Assembly: GCA_016125255.1 (NCBI GenBank)
Contig: WGMD01000006.1
Span: 62,001 to 126,000 of the forward strand
From: Planctomycetota bacterium
GTDB taxonomy: Bacteria > Planctomycetota > Phycisphaerae > Phycisphaerales > Zrk34
Length of the DNA stretch: 64,000 nt
Direction: 5' to 3'
This document shows, one piece after another, positions 32,616 through 41,049 of the stretch. The notes beneath the pieces are model-generated. The model made no database searches. It was not told the DNA's origin and worked only from the letters and a program-made list of their open reading frames with translations. Made by a program: the position numbers and the translations under genes. How positions within the stretch are numbered: the first letter of the stretch is position 1; every line of letters starts with the position of its first letter.

Positions 32616-35600
32616 TCAATTTGCCAAAATATTTTCCGCATGACCCGAAGAGCCGGGCACATCGGCGAATTCCACCTGCAAATGCGAGGCGTTCGTGTTG
32701 TGGTCGATGACGAGCGTCACCGTGTGCACGCCCGCCGCCAAATCGACCGCCGTCAGCGGGGCGACCGCCGTGCGACGCCCGTCGACGAACATTTCGATGC
32801 CGGTAGCGGGCGTGAACTTGAGGCCGACTTTGCCGGCGGCGGTGACCTTCATGTCAAAGCGTGCGATCTTGTACTGTTCGGCCCCGAAACGGTGAATGAG
32901 CGGCAGTTCATCGAGCGACAGAACGCCGCTGACATGACTGGTGATCGGTTTCCATGACAGCAGCGGATCGTCGCCGGCGGCGAGCTCGATGCTGAACTCC
33001 CGCAGCTTCGATTCCAGCGGCACCGACGATTCGAGCATCCGCCACTGCCGCACCATCGGCGTCGCGCTGACCTTGTACGCCCCTTCCTTGCCAAGCTCCG
33101 AAAGGAATCGCACCAGGTCGACGAACTGGTCCCGCCGCAGCGACGCGGTTAGCCCCGGCGGCATCAGCGAAGTCGGCACGATGCTTTGCTGAGCGATGTC
33201 CGAGGCGGCGATCGTGTTCACATGATCCGTCGCGTCGCGCAGAACGACCTGCTGATCGTTCTGCTGAACGATCGTGCCGGAGTAGACCTTGCCGTCGCGC
33301 GTGTTGATGACGACCAGGTGGTAGCCCTCTTTGATCTTGGCGCTGGGTTCGAGGATCGACTGGATGATGTAATCGACGGGCGCAGAGGCGCCGAGACTCA
33401 CCAGGTCGGGCCCAACGTGCCCGCCGGCTCCGGCGATGGCGTGACAGGTCGTGCAGGCGATCGCCGCCATGCGGAAGACTTCCTCGCCGCGGGCCGGGTC
33501 GCCGTGTGCCTGCACATCCTTGATCATCTGCGCAAGCTGCCCGGGCGTGAGCGAGGCGGGCATCGGACCGAGCGAACCTGCTTCGTTCAGCGCGGCGATA
33601 AGGCCCTTCATGTCGCGCCCGGTCGAGCTGACCTGCCGCACCACGGCCGTCGCCACCGGCGGCGCGATATGCTTGTCCTTCAGCGCCGCCGTCAACGCGC
33701 CGGGACCCTGCTTCTGAGCCAGAAAAGCCGCGATCATCGGCGATGTGTCCGCCGACGCATCGACCTGCCCGAGTACGTCGGCGGCGACGCGGGCGGCATG
33801 GTTGAGGTCGATCATCGAAAGCGCCGTCGCCGCGCGAATCTTGACCGCCGCCGGGTGCTCGCCGCCGGCCAGGTCCGTCAGCGTCGTCTTGCCCGCCGCG
33901 CCGCCGAGCAGGCCAAGCGATTCGATCGACGCGGCCTGAACCGAGGCGGACGTCGCGGCGTCGGCGGCGTGTTTGACGAGCGTGTCGCGCGCCGATTCGA
34001 CTTTCCACCGGCCGGCGAGCGTCGCCGCCGCCGAAGCCGTGGCGTCATCGCCGTCGCTCAACAGCGTGACGATCGACTTGAGGTCGCCTTCCGGTTTCGC
34101 TCCGCGGCGCGCCGCCGCATCGAGCGCGCCCAGCAATGTCACGCGCCCGTCAGGTTTGGCCATCGCCTGATCGAACAGGATGCGCAGGTCATGCGGACCG
34201 CCCTTGGCGGCGATCAGGTCCAGCACGCGGCCCCGATCCGCCTCGGCGATCTTCCCGGCGGTGTACATCGCCACGACCGGTCCCAGCGCCGCCGGGTCCT
34301 CGGTCGCGCTGACGGCAAAGACCATGCGGTCGGCCTTGCCTTCGAAGTTGAGTTTGCCCGCGATGAGATCGGGCAGCCAATGATCCTTGCCCTCGCGCAC
34401 AGTGAGCCAGAGGGCGTAGTCGATGTTCGGGTCCATCGGCTTGTCCATCGCTGCCAATGCGAGCGACACGCCCTGCGTCGAATCCAGCCGGCGCAGCGCC
34501 GTCACCGCCTCCAGCCGTACGCGCGGATGATCGTCCGCCACGGCGGTCGCGAGCAGCGCCGGCCCATCGTTGATCTGCTCCACCCAATCGCCGAGCACGC
34601 GCACCGCGGCGGCCCGGGCGTGCGGGTCATTTGATTTCAACAGCGATGTGAGCAGTTCTTCATTGGGTGTATCAAGCGACTGGTACACCCACAGTGCTTC
34701 GAGTCGATCGTGATCATCGGTGAGCGTCTTGCTCCATGACCCCAGCGCGGGCAGCACGGTTTGAGCGCCCCGTTCCTTGAGCATGCGCCGGGCCTGATCG
34801 CGCGTCCATGTCTCGGGCAGCTTCAACATTTCAAGAAGCTGCTCAACCGTCGCGCCGTCGATCTGCGGCGGGGTCACCAGCGGGCGGCCCTTGGCGGTGA
34901 TGCGCCAGATGCGCCCGTGCGTATGGTCACGGCGGGGATCACGGAAATCGACTTCGCCGTGGTTGATGATCGGGTTGTACCAGTCGGCGATGTAGATCGC
35001 GCCGTCGGGGCCCATCTTGATGTCGACGGGACGGAAGGCGACATGATTGGTGCGGATCAGGTCGGGGGCTTGGCGGGAGATGTATCCGGAGCCCGAGTCG
35101 GAGAGAACGAAGCGATTGACGCGGTGACCGCGGAAGTCATTGGTGAGGAGGTTGCCTTGCCAGTCATCGGGCAGATGACGGCCGGAAAGGATCTCGAGGC
35201 CGCACTGTTTGGGTTGTCCGGGGTTCAGACCGTGCATGATGCGGGTCACGTCTTTGGCGGTTGGAAACGCTTCGCCGGGAAAAACGTAGTTGACGCCTTC
35301 GCCATTGGCGCCGTCGGTGGCGAAGGACTGGCCCCATCGATCGACGAAGTGGCCCCACGGATTGATGAACCCGCGGGCGTAGACGTCGAGCTTGAGCGAA
35401 TGCGGTTCGAAGCGCCAGATGCCGCCTGCTCCAAGTCGGCGCGGGCCCCACGGGGTTTCGACGTGGCTGTGAATGTAGATCGACTGATTGAAGTAGAGGC
35501 GACCGTCGGGGAGCCAGCGGAAGGTATGAATGATGTGATGCGTGTCTTCGGTGCCGAAGCCGCTGAGGACGACGCGCTGCGTGTCGGCCCGGCCGTCGCC

Positions 35601-36017
35601 ATCGGTATCGACGAGGTGGAGCATCTCAGTGGAGTTGGCGACGTAGGCGCCGCCGTCGCCGGGGATGACGGCGGTAGGGACGAGCAGATTGCTGGTGAAG
35701 ACGGTGCTCTTGTCCGCCTTGCCGTCGTGATCCGTGTCTTCGAGGACGACGATCTTGTCATCGGGCGTTTCGCCGGGCGCGATCATCGGATACAGACTTG
35801 CACAGGCGACCCAGAGCCGGCCTTTCTCGTCCCAGTTCATCTGCGTCGGGTTGACGATCATCGGGTCCGACGCGAAGAGACTGATCTCGAAACCGTCGGC
35901 GATTTGAAGTTCGGCCATCTCCTTCATCGGGTCGGGGTCGGGGACGCCGTCGATGGCGAAGATTGGCTGGACGAACAGAAGTAGTGCTAAGCCGCAAGCG
36001 GCGAGGAGGGCTTTCAT
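32616..36017 (-). CDS. PVC-type heme-binding CxxCH protein with HEAT repeats and extra C-terminal domain
   Basis: A 1133-residue secreted protein. Signal peptide 1-21, a membrane-bound-dehydrogenase-type propeller (about 30-385, with 'PTQMNWDEKGRLWV' and 'DIKMGPDGAIYIADWYNPI'), a HEAT-repeat alpha-solenoid (about 400-830), a cytochrome c domain with ACTTCH (about 870), the PVC-specific tail, and a C-terminal carbohydrate-binding-like module. AAGGAG lies eight bases before its ATG, which overlaps the upstream SGNH stop (ATGA). It is paralogous in plan to the next gene, and the pair probably works on the same substrate class. Confidence 0.91.
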   Translation of the reverse strand: MKALLAACGLALLLFVQPIFAIDGVPDPDPMKEMAELQIADGFEISLFASDPMIVNPTQMNWDEKGRLWVACASLYPMIAPGETPDDKIVVLEDTDHDGKADKSTVFTSNLLVPTAVIPGDGGAYVANSTEMLHLVDTDGDGRADTQRVVLSGFGTEDTHHIIHTFRWLPDGRLYFNQSIYIHSHVETPWGPRRLGAGGIWRFEPHSLKLDVYARGFINPWGHFVDRWGQSFATDGANGEGVNYVFPGEAFPTAKDVTRIMHGLNPGQPKQCGLEILSGRHLPDDWQGNLLTNDFRGHRVNRFVLSDSGSGYISRQAPDLIRTNHVAFRPVDIKMGPDGAIYIADWYNPIINHGEVDFRDPRRDHTHGRIWRITAKGRPLVTPPQIDGATVEQLLEMLKLPETWTRDQARRMLKERGAQTVLPALGSWSKTLTDDHDRLEALWVYQSLDTPNEELLTSLLKSNDPHARAAAVRVLGDWVEQINDGPALLATAVADDHPRVRLEAVTALRRLDSTQGVSLALAAMDKPMDPNIDYALWLTVREGKDHWLPDLIAGKLNFEGKADRMVFAVSATEDPAALGPVVAMYTAGKIAEADRGRVLDLIAAKGGPHDLRILFDQAMAKPDGRVTLLGALDAAARRGAKPEGDLKSIVTLLSDGDDATASAAATLAGRWKVESARDTLVKHAADAATSASVQAASIESLGLLGGAAGKTTLTDLAGGEHPAAVKIRAATALSMIDLNHAARVAADVLGQVDASADTSPMIAAFLAQKQGPGALTAALKDKHIAPPVATAVVRQVSSTGRDMKGLIAALNEAGSLGPMPASLTPGQLAQMIKDVQAHGDPARGEEVFRMAAIACTTCHAIAGAGGHVGPDLVSLGASAPVDYIIQSILEPSAKIKEGYHLVVINTRDGKVYSGTIVQQNDQQVVLRDATDHVNTIAASDIAQQSIVPTSLMPPGLTASLRRDQFVDLVRFLSELGKEGAYKVSATPMVRQWRMLESSVPLESKLREFSIELAAGDDPLLSWKPITSHVSGVLSLDELPLIHRFGAEQYKIARFDMKVTAAGKVGLKFTPATGIEMFVDGRRTAVAPLTAVDLAAGVHTVTLVIDHNTNASHLQVEFADVPGSSGHAENILAN
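35984..36002. repeat. 19-bp repeat copy inside a signal-peptide region
   Basis: GTGCTAAGCCGCAAGCGGC occurs here within the first codons of the CxxCH protein gene and again, identical and in the same orientation, at 63805-63823 in non-coding DNA. It contains the small inverted repeat GCCGC-AA-GCGGC. Chance identity of 19 bases between two sites in 64 kb is unlikely. Confidence 0.7.
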
Positions 36018-36922
36018 CAGTGGGACTCCTTCGCGCGAAGGTCTGCGATCTGTTTGTCCTTCTGGTCGATGAGCGGATCGAACTGGGGAATCTCGACGGC
36101 GTTGCGACCCTGCTCGTGTTTGCGGAAGCCGAACAGATAGGTCGTGTTGGCGGGACGGTAGCGGTGAAAATAGAAATCGTTCTTTTCGATGATGAGCTTG
36201 CGGAGATCGTCATGCTTGGCGAAGTCGATCGGCGGCGTACCCGGCACGAGCGCGGCGGCAATAACATGCGCGGCACGCTGATAGCCGCTATCGGTCAGAT
36301 GAATCTCGTTGTAAGTCAACGGGGGCTGCGACTTGTCGGCGTTGAGCAACGGGCCGATCAGGTCGACGTAGGTCAGATGTCGCGCCTCGGCGATTTCACG
36401 GAGGCGCTGGGCGTACATTTCGACGTTTTGTTGCTGTCGGGTCATGTCCGGCAGCGGCGGGCCGAGCGTCTCGACGGGCAGCGGGGAAAGCAGGACGAGG
36501 CGCGGCGTGACGGCGGTCATGTCGTCGAGCATGTGATTCAACTGATCGGTGAACGCCTGCAAGCCGGCCGCGCCGGCGTAGCTTTCATTGGCGCCATACG
36601 AGACGATGATGACGCTGGGTTTGAGGCGTTTGAGTTCGTTGATGAGGTTGTTGTAGCCGTCGATGGGCGGGCCGAAGTATGAGCGGGACTCGCCCCAGAC
36701 GGTATCGCCGGACCATCCCAGGTTGCGAAAGCGGACATTGCGATCGGGATGGGCCAGTGTCAGGGCGGTTTCGATGTATCCCTTCTTGCCTTCGCGTTCG
36801 ATGAAGGCGGAGCCGACAAGGGCGACGAGGTCGCCGTCCTTGAGGTCGGCGGGCTGAGCGCCGGCGGGTCGGCATGGGACAAAGGATGTAAAGAGGATCA
36901 GAGCAAGGAGGATGCGTCTCAT
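36017..36922 (-). CDS. SGNH/GDSL-family hydrolase, secreted
   Basis: A 301-residue protein with a signal peptide (MRRILLALILFTSFVPCRPAGA). The SGNH blocks are 'LVALVGSAFIERE' (block I, the Asp of GDS is missing but the Ser is kept), 'NLGWSGDTV' (block II), 'VSYGANESYAG' (block III Asn) and 'IHLTDSGY' (block V Asp/His). Planctomycetes have many such esterase-like proteins next to CxxCH propeller proteins. It probably removes acyl groups from a polysaccharide. The ATG is chosen because it begins the signal peptide and has GGAGG-like bases upstream. Confidence 0.88.
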   Translation of the reverse strand: MRRILLALILFTSFVPCRPAGAQPADLKDGDLVALVGSAFIEREGKKGYIETALTLAHPDRNVRFRNLGWSGDTVWGESRSYFGPPIDGYNNLINELKRLKPSVIIVSYGANESYAGAAGLQAFTDQLNHMLDDMTAVTPRLVLLSPLPVETLGPPLPDMTRQQQNVEMYAQRLREIAEARHLTYVDLIGPLLNADKSQPPLTYNEIHLTDSGYQRAAHVIAAALVPGTPPIDFAKHDDLRKLIIEKNDFYFHRYRPANTTYLFGFRKHEQGRNAVEIPQFDPLIDQKDKQIADLRAKESH

Positions 36923-37105
36923 GCGGTTCCTTTTCGTGCGTGGCGGGTCGGACGATGGAATGAGCGCCTCGGCGTGTGGTGAGCCGATCAGACATGATAA
37001 GGGGCCCACGGGCGATTGCCCAGCCCCGACAATGTCCGACTGGCCAAAGGGGCGGTCGGCGGGTAACGTGTTAGGGGTTGGCAAGGCAATGCGAGTGCGA
37101 CGTTC
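36923..37105. promoter_or_regulatory. Divergent intergenic region
   Basis: This 183-bp gap separates the minus-strand carbohydrate group from the plus-strand run and must contain promoters in both directions. No clear -35/-10 pair or operator could be assigned by eye. Confidence 0.4.
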
Positions 37106-37780
37106 ATGACGCATGAAGCGAAGGTAACACGCAAGTACGATGTGTGGTCCAAGTTCTACGACCACACGTTCGGCAAGCTCGTGGAGCAGCGCGTGATGCG
37201 TGCGATCCGCGAGCTTCGCCCCGCGCCGGGCGAACGCGTGTTGGATATGGGCATCGGCACGGGCATGACGCTCGAACATTATCCGAATCACGTGCGGATC
37301 GTCGGCGTGGACATGAGCGCGGGCATGCTCCGGCAGGCCGCCCAGAAAGTTGAGCGACGCGGATTGACCAACGTCGAACTGGTGCAGGCCGACGCCTTGC
37401 GGACGCCCTTCGCCGACGCCAGCTTCGACCATATTCTCATCACGCACGTCATCAGCGTCGTACACGACCCGATCGGCCTGCTGCACGAAGCGGCCCGGCT
37501 CGTCAAACCCGGCGGCCGCGTCGTCCTGCTCAATCATTTTCAATCGACTCGACGCCTCGTCGCCGTCGCCGAGAAGGCCATCAACCCCTTGTGCATGCAG
37601 CTGGGTTGGCGGAGCGATCTGGCCTTAAGCGATCTTTTGGGCCGAACTCAGCTTCAGATGCAATATCAATTCAAGCTCAGCGCCGTCGATCTTTGGCGCA
37701 TCGTCGTGCTCAGCCACGGCGTCGCCGACGAAGCGCCTGCACAAAACCTCGCCGCCTTCGCCTGCCAGCAGTCGGCGTAA
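37106..37780 (+). CDS. Class I SAM-dependent methyltransferase, PmtA-like
   Basis: A 224-residue methyltransferase. SAM-binding motif I is 'VLDMGIGTGMTL' (about 45-56), motif II 'VGVDMSAGMLRQA', and post-motif 'VKPGGRVVLLNHFQS'. The 'YD...FYDHTFG' start and 'NHF.S' segment resemble bacterial phosphatidylethanolamine N-methyltransferases (PmtA) of the UbiE/COQ5 type. It may methylate a phospholipid headgroup; a UbiE-like quinone role is possible but less likely. It stands alone in front of lptD, with a 132-bp gap. Confidence 0.8.
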   Translation: MTHEAKVTRKYDVWSKFYDHTFGKLVEQRVMRAIRELRPAPGERVLDMGIGTGMTLEHYPNHVRIVGVDMSAGMLRQAAQKVERRGLTNVELVQADALRTPFADASFDHILITHVISVVHDPIGLLHEAARLVKPGGRVVLLNHFQSTRRLVAVAEKAINPLCMQLGWRSDLALSDLLGRTQLQMQYQFKLSAVDLWRIVVLSHGVADEAPAQNLAAFACQQSA

Positions 37781-37912
37781 CGTGCGGGGATCAGGAGTCG
37801 GGGGTCAGGGATCGGTCGGAAGCGTGCACCAATCCGCTTGCTCCTGTGTCGCGGACAACTTATCATCGACGCAGTTATGGGTCGCGACCGATCATGGACG
37901 ATGGGGCCTGGC
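37781..37912. promoter_or_regulatory. Leader region upstream of lptD-like gene
   Basis: A 132-bp gap with a 'GGGGATCAGGAGTCGGGGGT' imperfect direct repeat near its start. In-frame ATGs at 37877 and 37901 would add a charged leader before the signal peptide, so the region could include a short N-terminal extension instead. No promoter could be assigned. Confidence 0.3.
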
Positions 37913-40900
37913 ATGACCGCACGTTTGGGTTTGAACAATCGACGCATACCGACTTCGCTTCTGGCCGCGCTGACGGCGATGCTCTGTCTCGGCGCCGCCG
38001 CTTCGCTCCGCGCCGCGGATAAACCCGCGCAAGTGCCGCCCGGCGAAAGCGGGCGCAACATCGATCACATGATTCAGCACAGCGCGACCGGCCTCATCGC
38101 GCCCGGCGCGCCTGTGCCGGCCGACGTCGAACTGGCAGGCAACGGCGTGTCGGCATGGATGGAGGGCCAGTCACACCGCATGCTGCTGACGGGCGATGTG
38201 CGCATCGCGATCGGCTCGTATGGGTTCAAAGCGGAGAAGGCCTTCGTCGTCATCACGCCGCGTTCGATCCCCGGCCTCGACGCCCGCGATGTGTCGGTCT
38301 ACTTGGAGCATGTCACTGAACTGGGCGGGTACGGCCCGATCCAGCAGGAAGCCGGCCGACTGCTCGTGACCGCCACCGTCGTCGGCAAGGTCAAGCTCGA
38401 AACCGCCCTGCTCAAGCGCGAGGCGATGAACGGCGACAACCTGGTCGCCGCCGGACTGGCTCGCATCGAGCGCTATCGCAACGCGGTGGCGGCGAACACG
38501 AAGCCCATCGAGCCGGGCGATCCGCTCATTTCCGATCAGACGTTCGATCATCGCAAGGAGCGGCGGACGGAGCTGCGCGATGTGAAGCCCGAGACGCTGC
38601 CCCCGCCGCTGGTGATCAAGCCCAAGCCGACGACGCCGACGCCCGCACCGGGCGAAGCGATCGTGCCCGCCGCATCGTCGGCGGAAGCGCAGGTCGACTT
38701 CCACGCCGGCAAAGTCGTCTACAAGAAGGGCCCTGACGAAGCGTACGTCATCCTCATGGACAACATCGAGGTCATGTACGTCGATCCGAAAACGAACCGG
38801 CGGCTGAATCTGACGGCGGACAAGGCCGTGCTCTTCGTCTCGCAGCAGACGGCGGACAATCAGGCGACCAGCGCCCCGGCGTCGCAGATTCGCGGCGTGT
38901 ATCTCGAAGACAATGTCATCGCCACCGATGGCCAGTACACGCTGCGCGGTCCGCGCATCTACTATGACATCGCCGACAATCGGGCCGTCGTGCTCGACGC
39001 CGTGTTCTACACATGGGACGTGCAGCGTCAGGTCCCGCTCTATGTCCGCGCGGAAAAGCTCAAGCAGCACTCGGGTGAGAAATGGTCGGCGGACAACGCC
39101 AAGCTCACGACGAGCGAATTCTTCGAGCCGCACTTCGCCATCGGGGCAAAGTCGCTGACCGTCACCGCTGACGAAGCCCCCGGCGGGGAGCGCGAGTACA
39201 AGTACACGGCCGAGGGCATGACCGCCGACGTCGGTTCGCACAGCGTCTTCCTCTGGCCCAAGATGACGGGCAACGCCACCGACACCGCGCTCAAGTCGAT
39301 CAACGTCGGCGCGTCCAATCGCCGCGGGGCGATCTTCGAAACCAAGTGGGACCTGTTCAACCTGATCGATCAGCCCAAGCCCAACGGCGTCGACGCCGAA
39401 CTGCTCGTCGACGGCTACACCAAGCGCGGGCCGGCCATCGGGCTCGATATGAACTACGACGTGCCCAATGCCTATGGCTCGCTCGAAAGCTACTACATTC
39501 ATGACGACGGCGAAGACCGGCCCAGCGGGCGCAACGACATCGACCCGCAGGCCGAGAACCGCGGCCGCATCAATTGGCGTCATCGGCATCAGCTTCCCGA
39601 CAACTGGGAGGCGACAGCGGAGCTGAGCTATCTGTCCGACCCGACGTTCCTGGAGGAGTTCTTCACGCAGGACGCGCTGGCGTCCAAGGAATACGAATCG
39701 CTCATCTATCTCAAGCAGCAGCGCGAGGATTGGGCGTTCACCTTCCTGACCAAGTATGACCTACAGGACTTCGTAGCCCAGTCCGATCTGCTTCAGACGC
39801 GCGGCAACGTCGCCGCCGGAACCGGCATCGGCGCCACGCCCGGCGGCTACACCACCGACAAACTCCCCGAAATCGCCTACTACCGCATCGGCACCAGTCT
39901 CTGGGACGATCGCCTGAGTTGGTACAGCGAGAACCGCGCTTCGGTCATGCGCCTGAATCTGCCCAAGGATCAACCCGGCCAGCGCGGATTCACGCCTGCT
40001 CAGTCCGTCGCCCTCTTCGGTATCGCCTCCAACACCACCCCCTTCGACGTCGCCTACGCCGGTCTGGGTCTCGATGAGCAGACCCGCTACCGCATCGACT
40101 CGCGCCAGGAACTCGACGCCCCGCTGCACATCGGCGACGTCAACATTACGCCGTATGTCGTCGGCCGTGTGACTGGTTATGACGATGACTTTGCGACGTA
40201 CGGCGGGTCGGACGATGCAGTGCGGCTCTGGGGCGGCGGCGGTCTGCGTGCGTCGACCGCGTTCTGCAAGACCTACGGCGACGTCGACAGCGCCCTGTTC
40301 GACCTGCACAAGATCCGTCACATCATCGAACCGTCCGTCAATCTGCTCTACGCACAGACGACGATCAATCAGGAGGAACTGCCGGTCTACGACTATGGCG
40401 TCGAGTCGCTCGCCGAGGGCGGCATCGTGCAGTTCGGCCTTCGCAACACGCTGCAGACCCAGCGCGGCGGACCCAGCAACTGGCGCACCGTCGATTGGCT
40501 CCGCATCGAAACCGACTTCGTCATGGCCACCGGCGAAACACAGCGCGAATCGCACATCGCCCGGTTCTTCGACTATCGCCCCGAGATGAGTCTCTACGAT
40601 AACTTCCTCTACAACGAAGTCGCTTGGCAGGTCACCGACACCTTCGCCGCCATGACCGAAGTCAACTACAACCTCGACCGCAATGAGATCGAGCAGTGGA
40701 ACATCGGCTTCCAGCTTGATCACGACCCCCGCCTCTCCAGCTTCACCACCCTCCGACTCATCGACGAAGTCGACAGCTTCATCCTGTCCTACGGCTTCGA
40801 ATACATGCTCACGCCCAAGTACCAGATCGCCTTCAGCCAGGCCTTCGACATTCACCGAAGTCAGACCCGCAACATCACGCTGACCGTCACACGCCGGCTG

Positions 40901-41032
40901 CCCCGCTGGCTGCTCATGGTCGCCTTTGACTTCGATACCGTCGGCGACGTGTCGAGCATCGGCATCGCCCTGGCGCCCGAAGGCATTCACGGCCCCGGCT
41001 CCGTCACGCGCAACCCCTTCCTGATGCGCTGA
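37913..41032 (+). CDS. lptD: LptD-like LPS-assembly outer-membrane protein with two LptA/OstA-like domains
   Basis: A 1039-residue protein. After a signal peptide (MTARLGLNNRRIPTSLLAAL and onward) come two regions with OstA/LptA beta-jellyroll character, about residues 70-145 ('MLLTGDVRIAIGSYGFKAEKAFVVI') and about 210-350 ('VILMDNIEVMYVDP', 'RGVYLEDNVIATDGQYTL'), separated by a Pro/Thr-rich linker. The rest is a long beta-strand-rich barrel region. LptD inserts lipopolysaccharide into the outer membrane. The normal family has one LptA-like domain. Length exceeds E. coli LptD (784). The barrel ends in '...PFLMR' rather than Phe, and the disulfide cysteines of proteobacterial LptD are not evident. 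Confidence 0.72.
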   Translation: MTARLGLNNRRIPTSLLAALTAMLCLGAAASLRAADKPAQVPPGESGRNIDHMIQHSATGLIAPGAPVPADVELAGNGVSAWMEGQSHRMLLTGDVRIAIGSYGFKAEKAFVVITPRSIPGLDARDVSVYLEHVTELGGYGPIQQEAGRLLVTATVVGKVKLETALLKREAMNGDNLVAAGLARIERYRNAVAANTKPIEPGDPLISDQTFDHRKERRTELRDVKPETLPPPLVIKPKPTTPTPAPGEAIVPAASSAEAQVDFHAGKVVYKKGPDEAYVILMDNIEVMYVDPKTNRRLNLTADKAVLFVSQQTADNQATSAPASQIRGVYLEDNVIATDGQYTLRGPRIYYDIADNRAVVLDAVFYTWDVQRQVPLYVRAEKLKQHSGEKWSADNAKLTTSEFFEPHFAIGAKSLTVTADEAPGGEREYKYTAEGMTADVGSHSVFLWPKMTGNATDTALKSINVGASNRRGAIFETKWDLFNLIDQPKPNGVDAELLVDGYTKRGPAIGLDMNYDVPNAYGSLESYYIHDDGEDRPSGRNDIDPQAENRGRINWRHRHQLPDNWEATAELSYLSDPTFLEEFFTQDALASKEYESLIYLKQQREDWAFTFLTKYDLQDFVAQSDLLQTRGNVAAGTGIGATPGGYTTDKLPEIAYYRIGTSLWDDRLSWYSENRASVMRLNLPKDQPGQRGFTPAQSVALFGIASNTTPFDVAYAGLGLDEQTRYRIDSRQELDAPLHIGDVNITPYVVGRVTGYDDDFATYGGSDDAVRLWGGGGLRASTAFCKTYGDVDSALFDLHKIRHIIEPSVNLLYAQTTINQEELPVYDYGVESLAEGGIVQFGLRNTLQTQRGGPSNWRTVDWLRIETDFVMATGETQRESHIARFFDYRPEMSLYDNFLYNEVAWQVTDTFAAMTEVNYNLDRNEIEQWNIGFQLDHDPRLSSFTTLRLIDEVDSFILSYGFEYMLTPKYQIAFSQAFDIHRSQTRNITLTVTRRLPRWLLMVAFDFDTVGDVSSIGIALAPEGIHGPGSVTRNPFLMR

Positions 41033-41049
41033 TCGCGCAGGCATTGCAC

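Noticed and set aside
36923-37543. Extension of the SGNH hydrolase opposite the methyltransferase gene
   Set aside because: It would put 207 residues before an obvious signal peptide and lie antisense to a conserved methyltransferase.
38171-39589. 472-codon frame antisense to the lptD-like gene
   Set aside because: Low-complexity Arg/Val/Asp sequence, no start context, covered by a real gene on the other strand.
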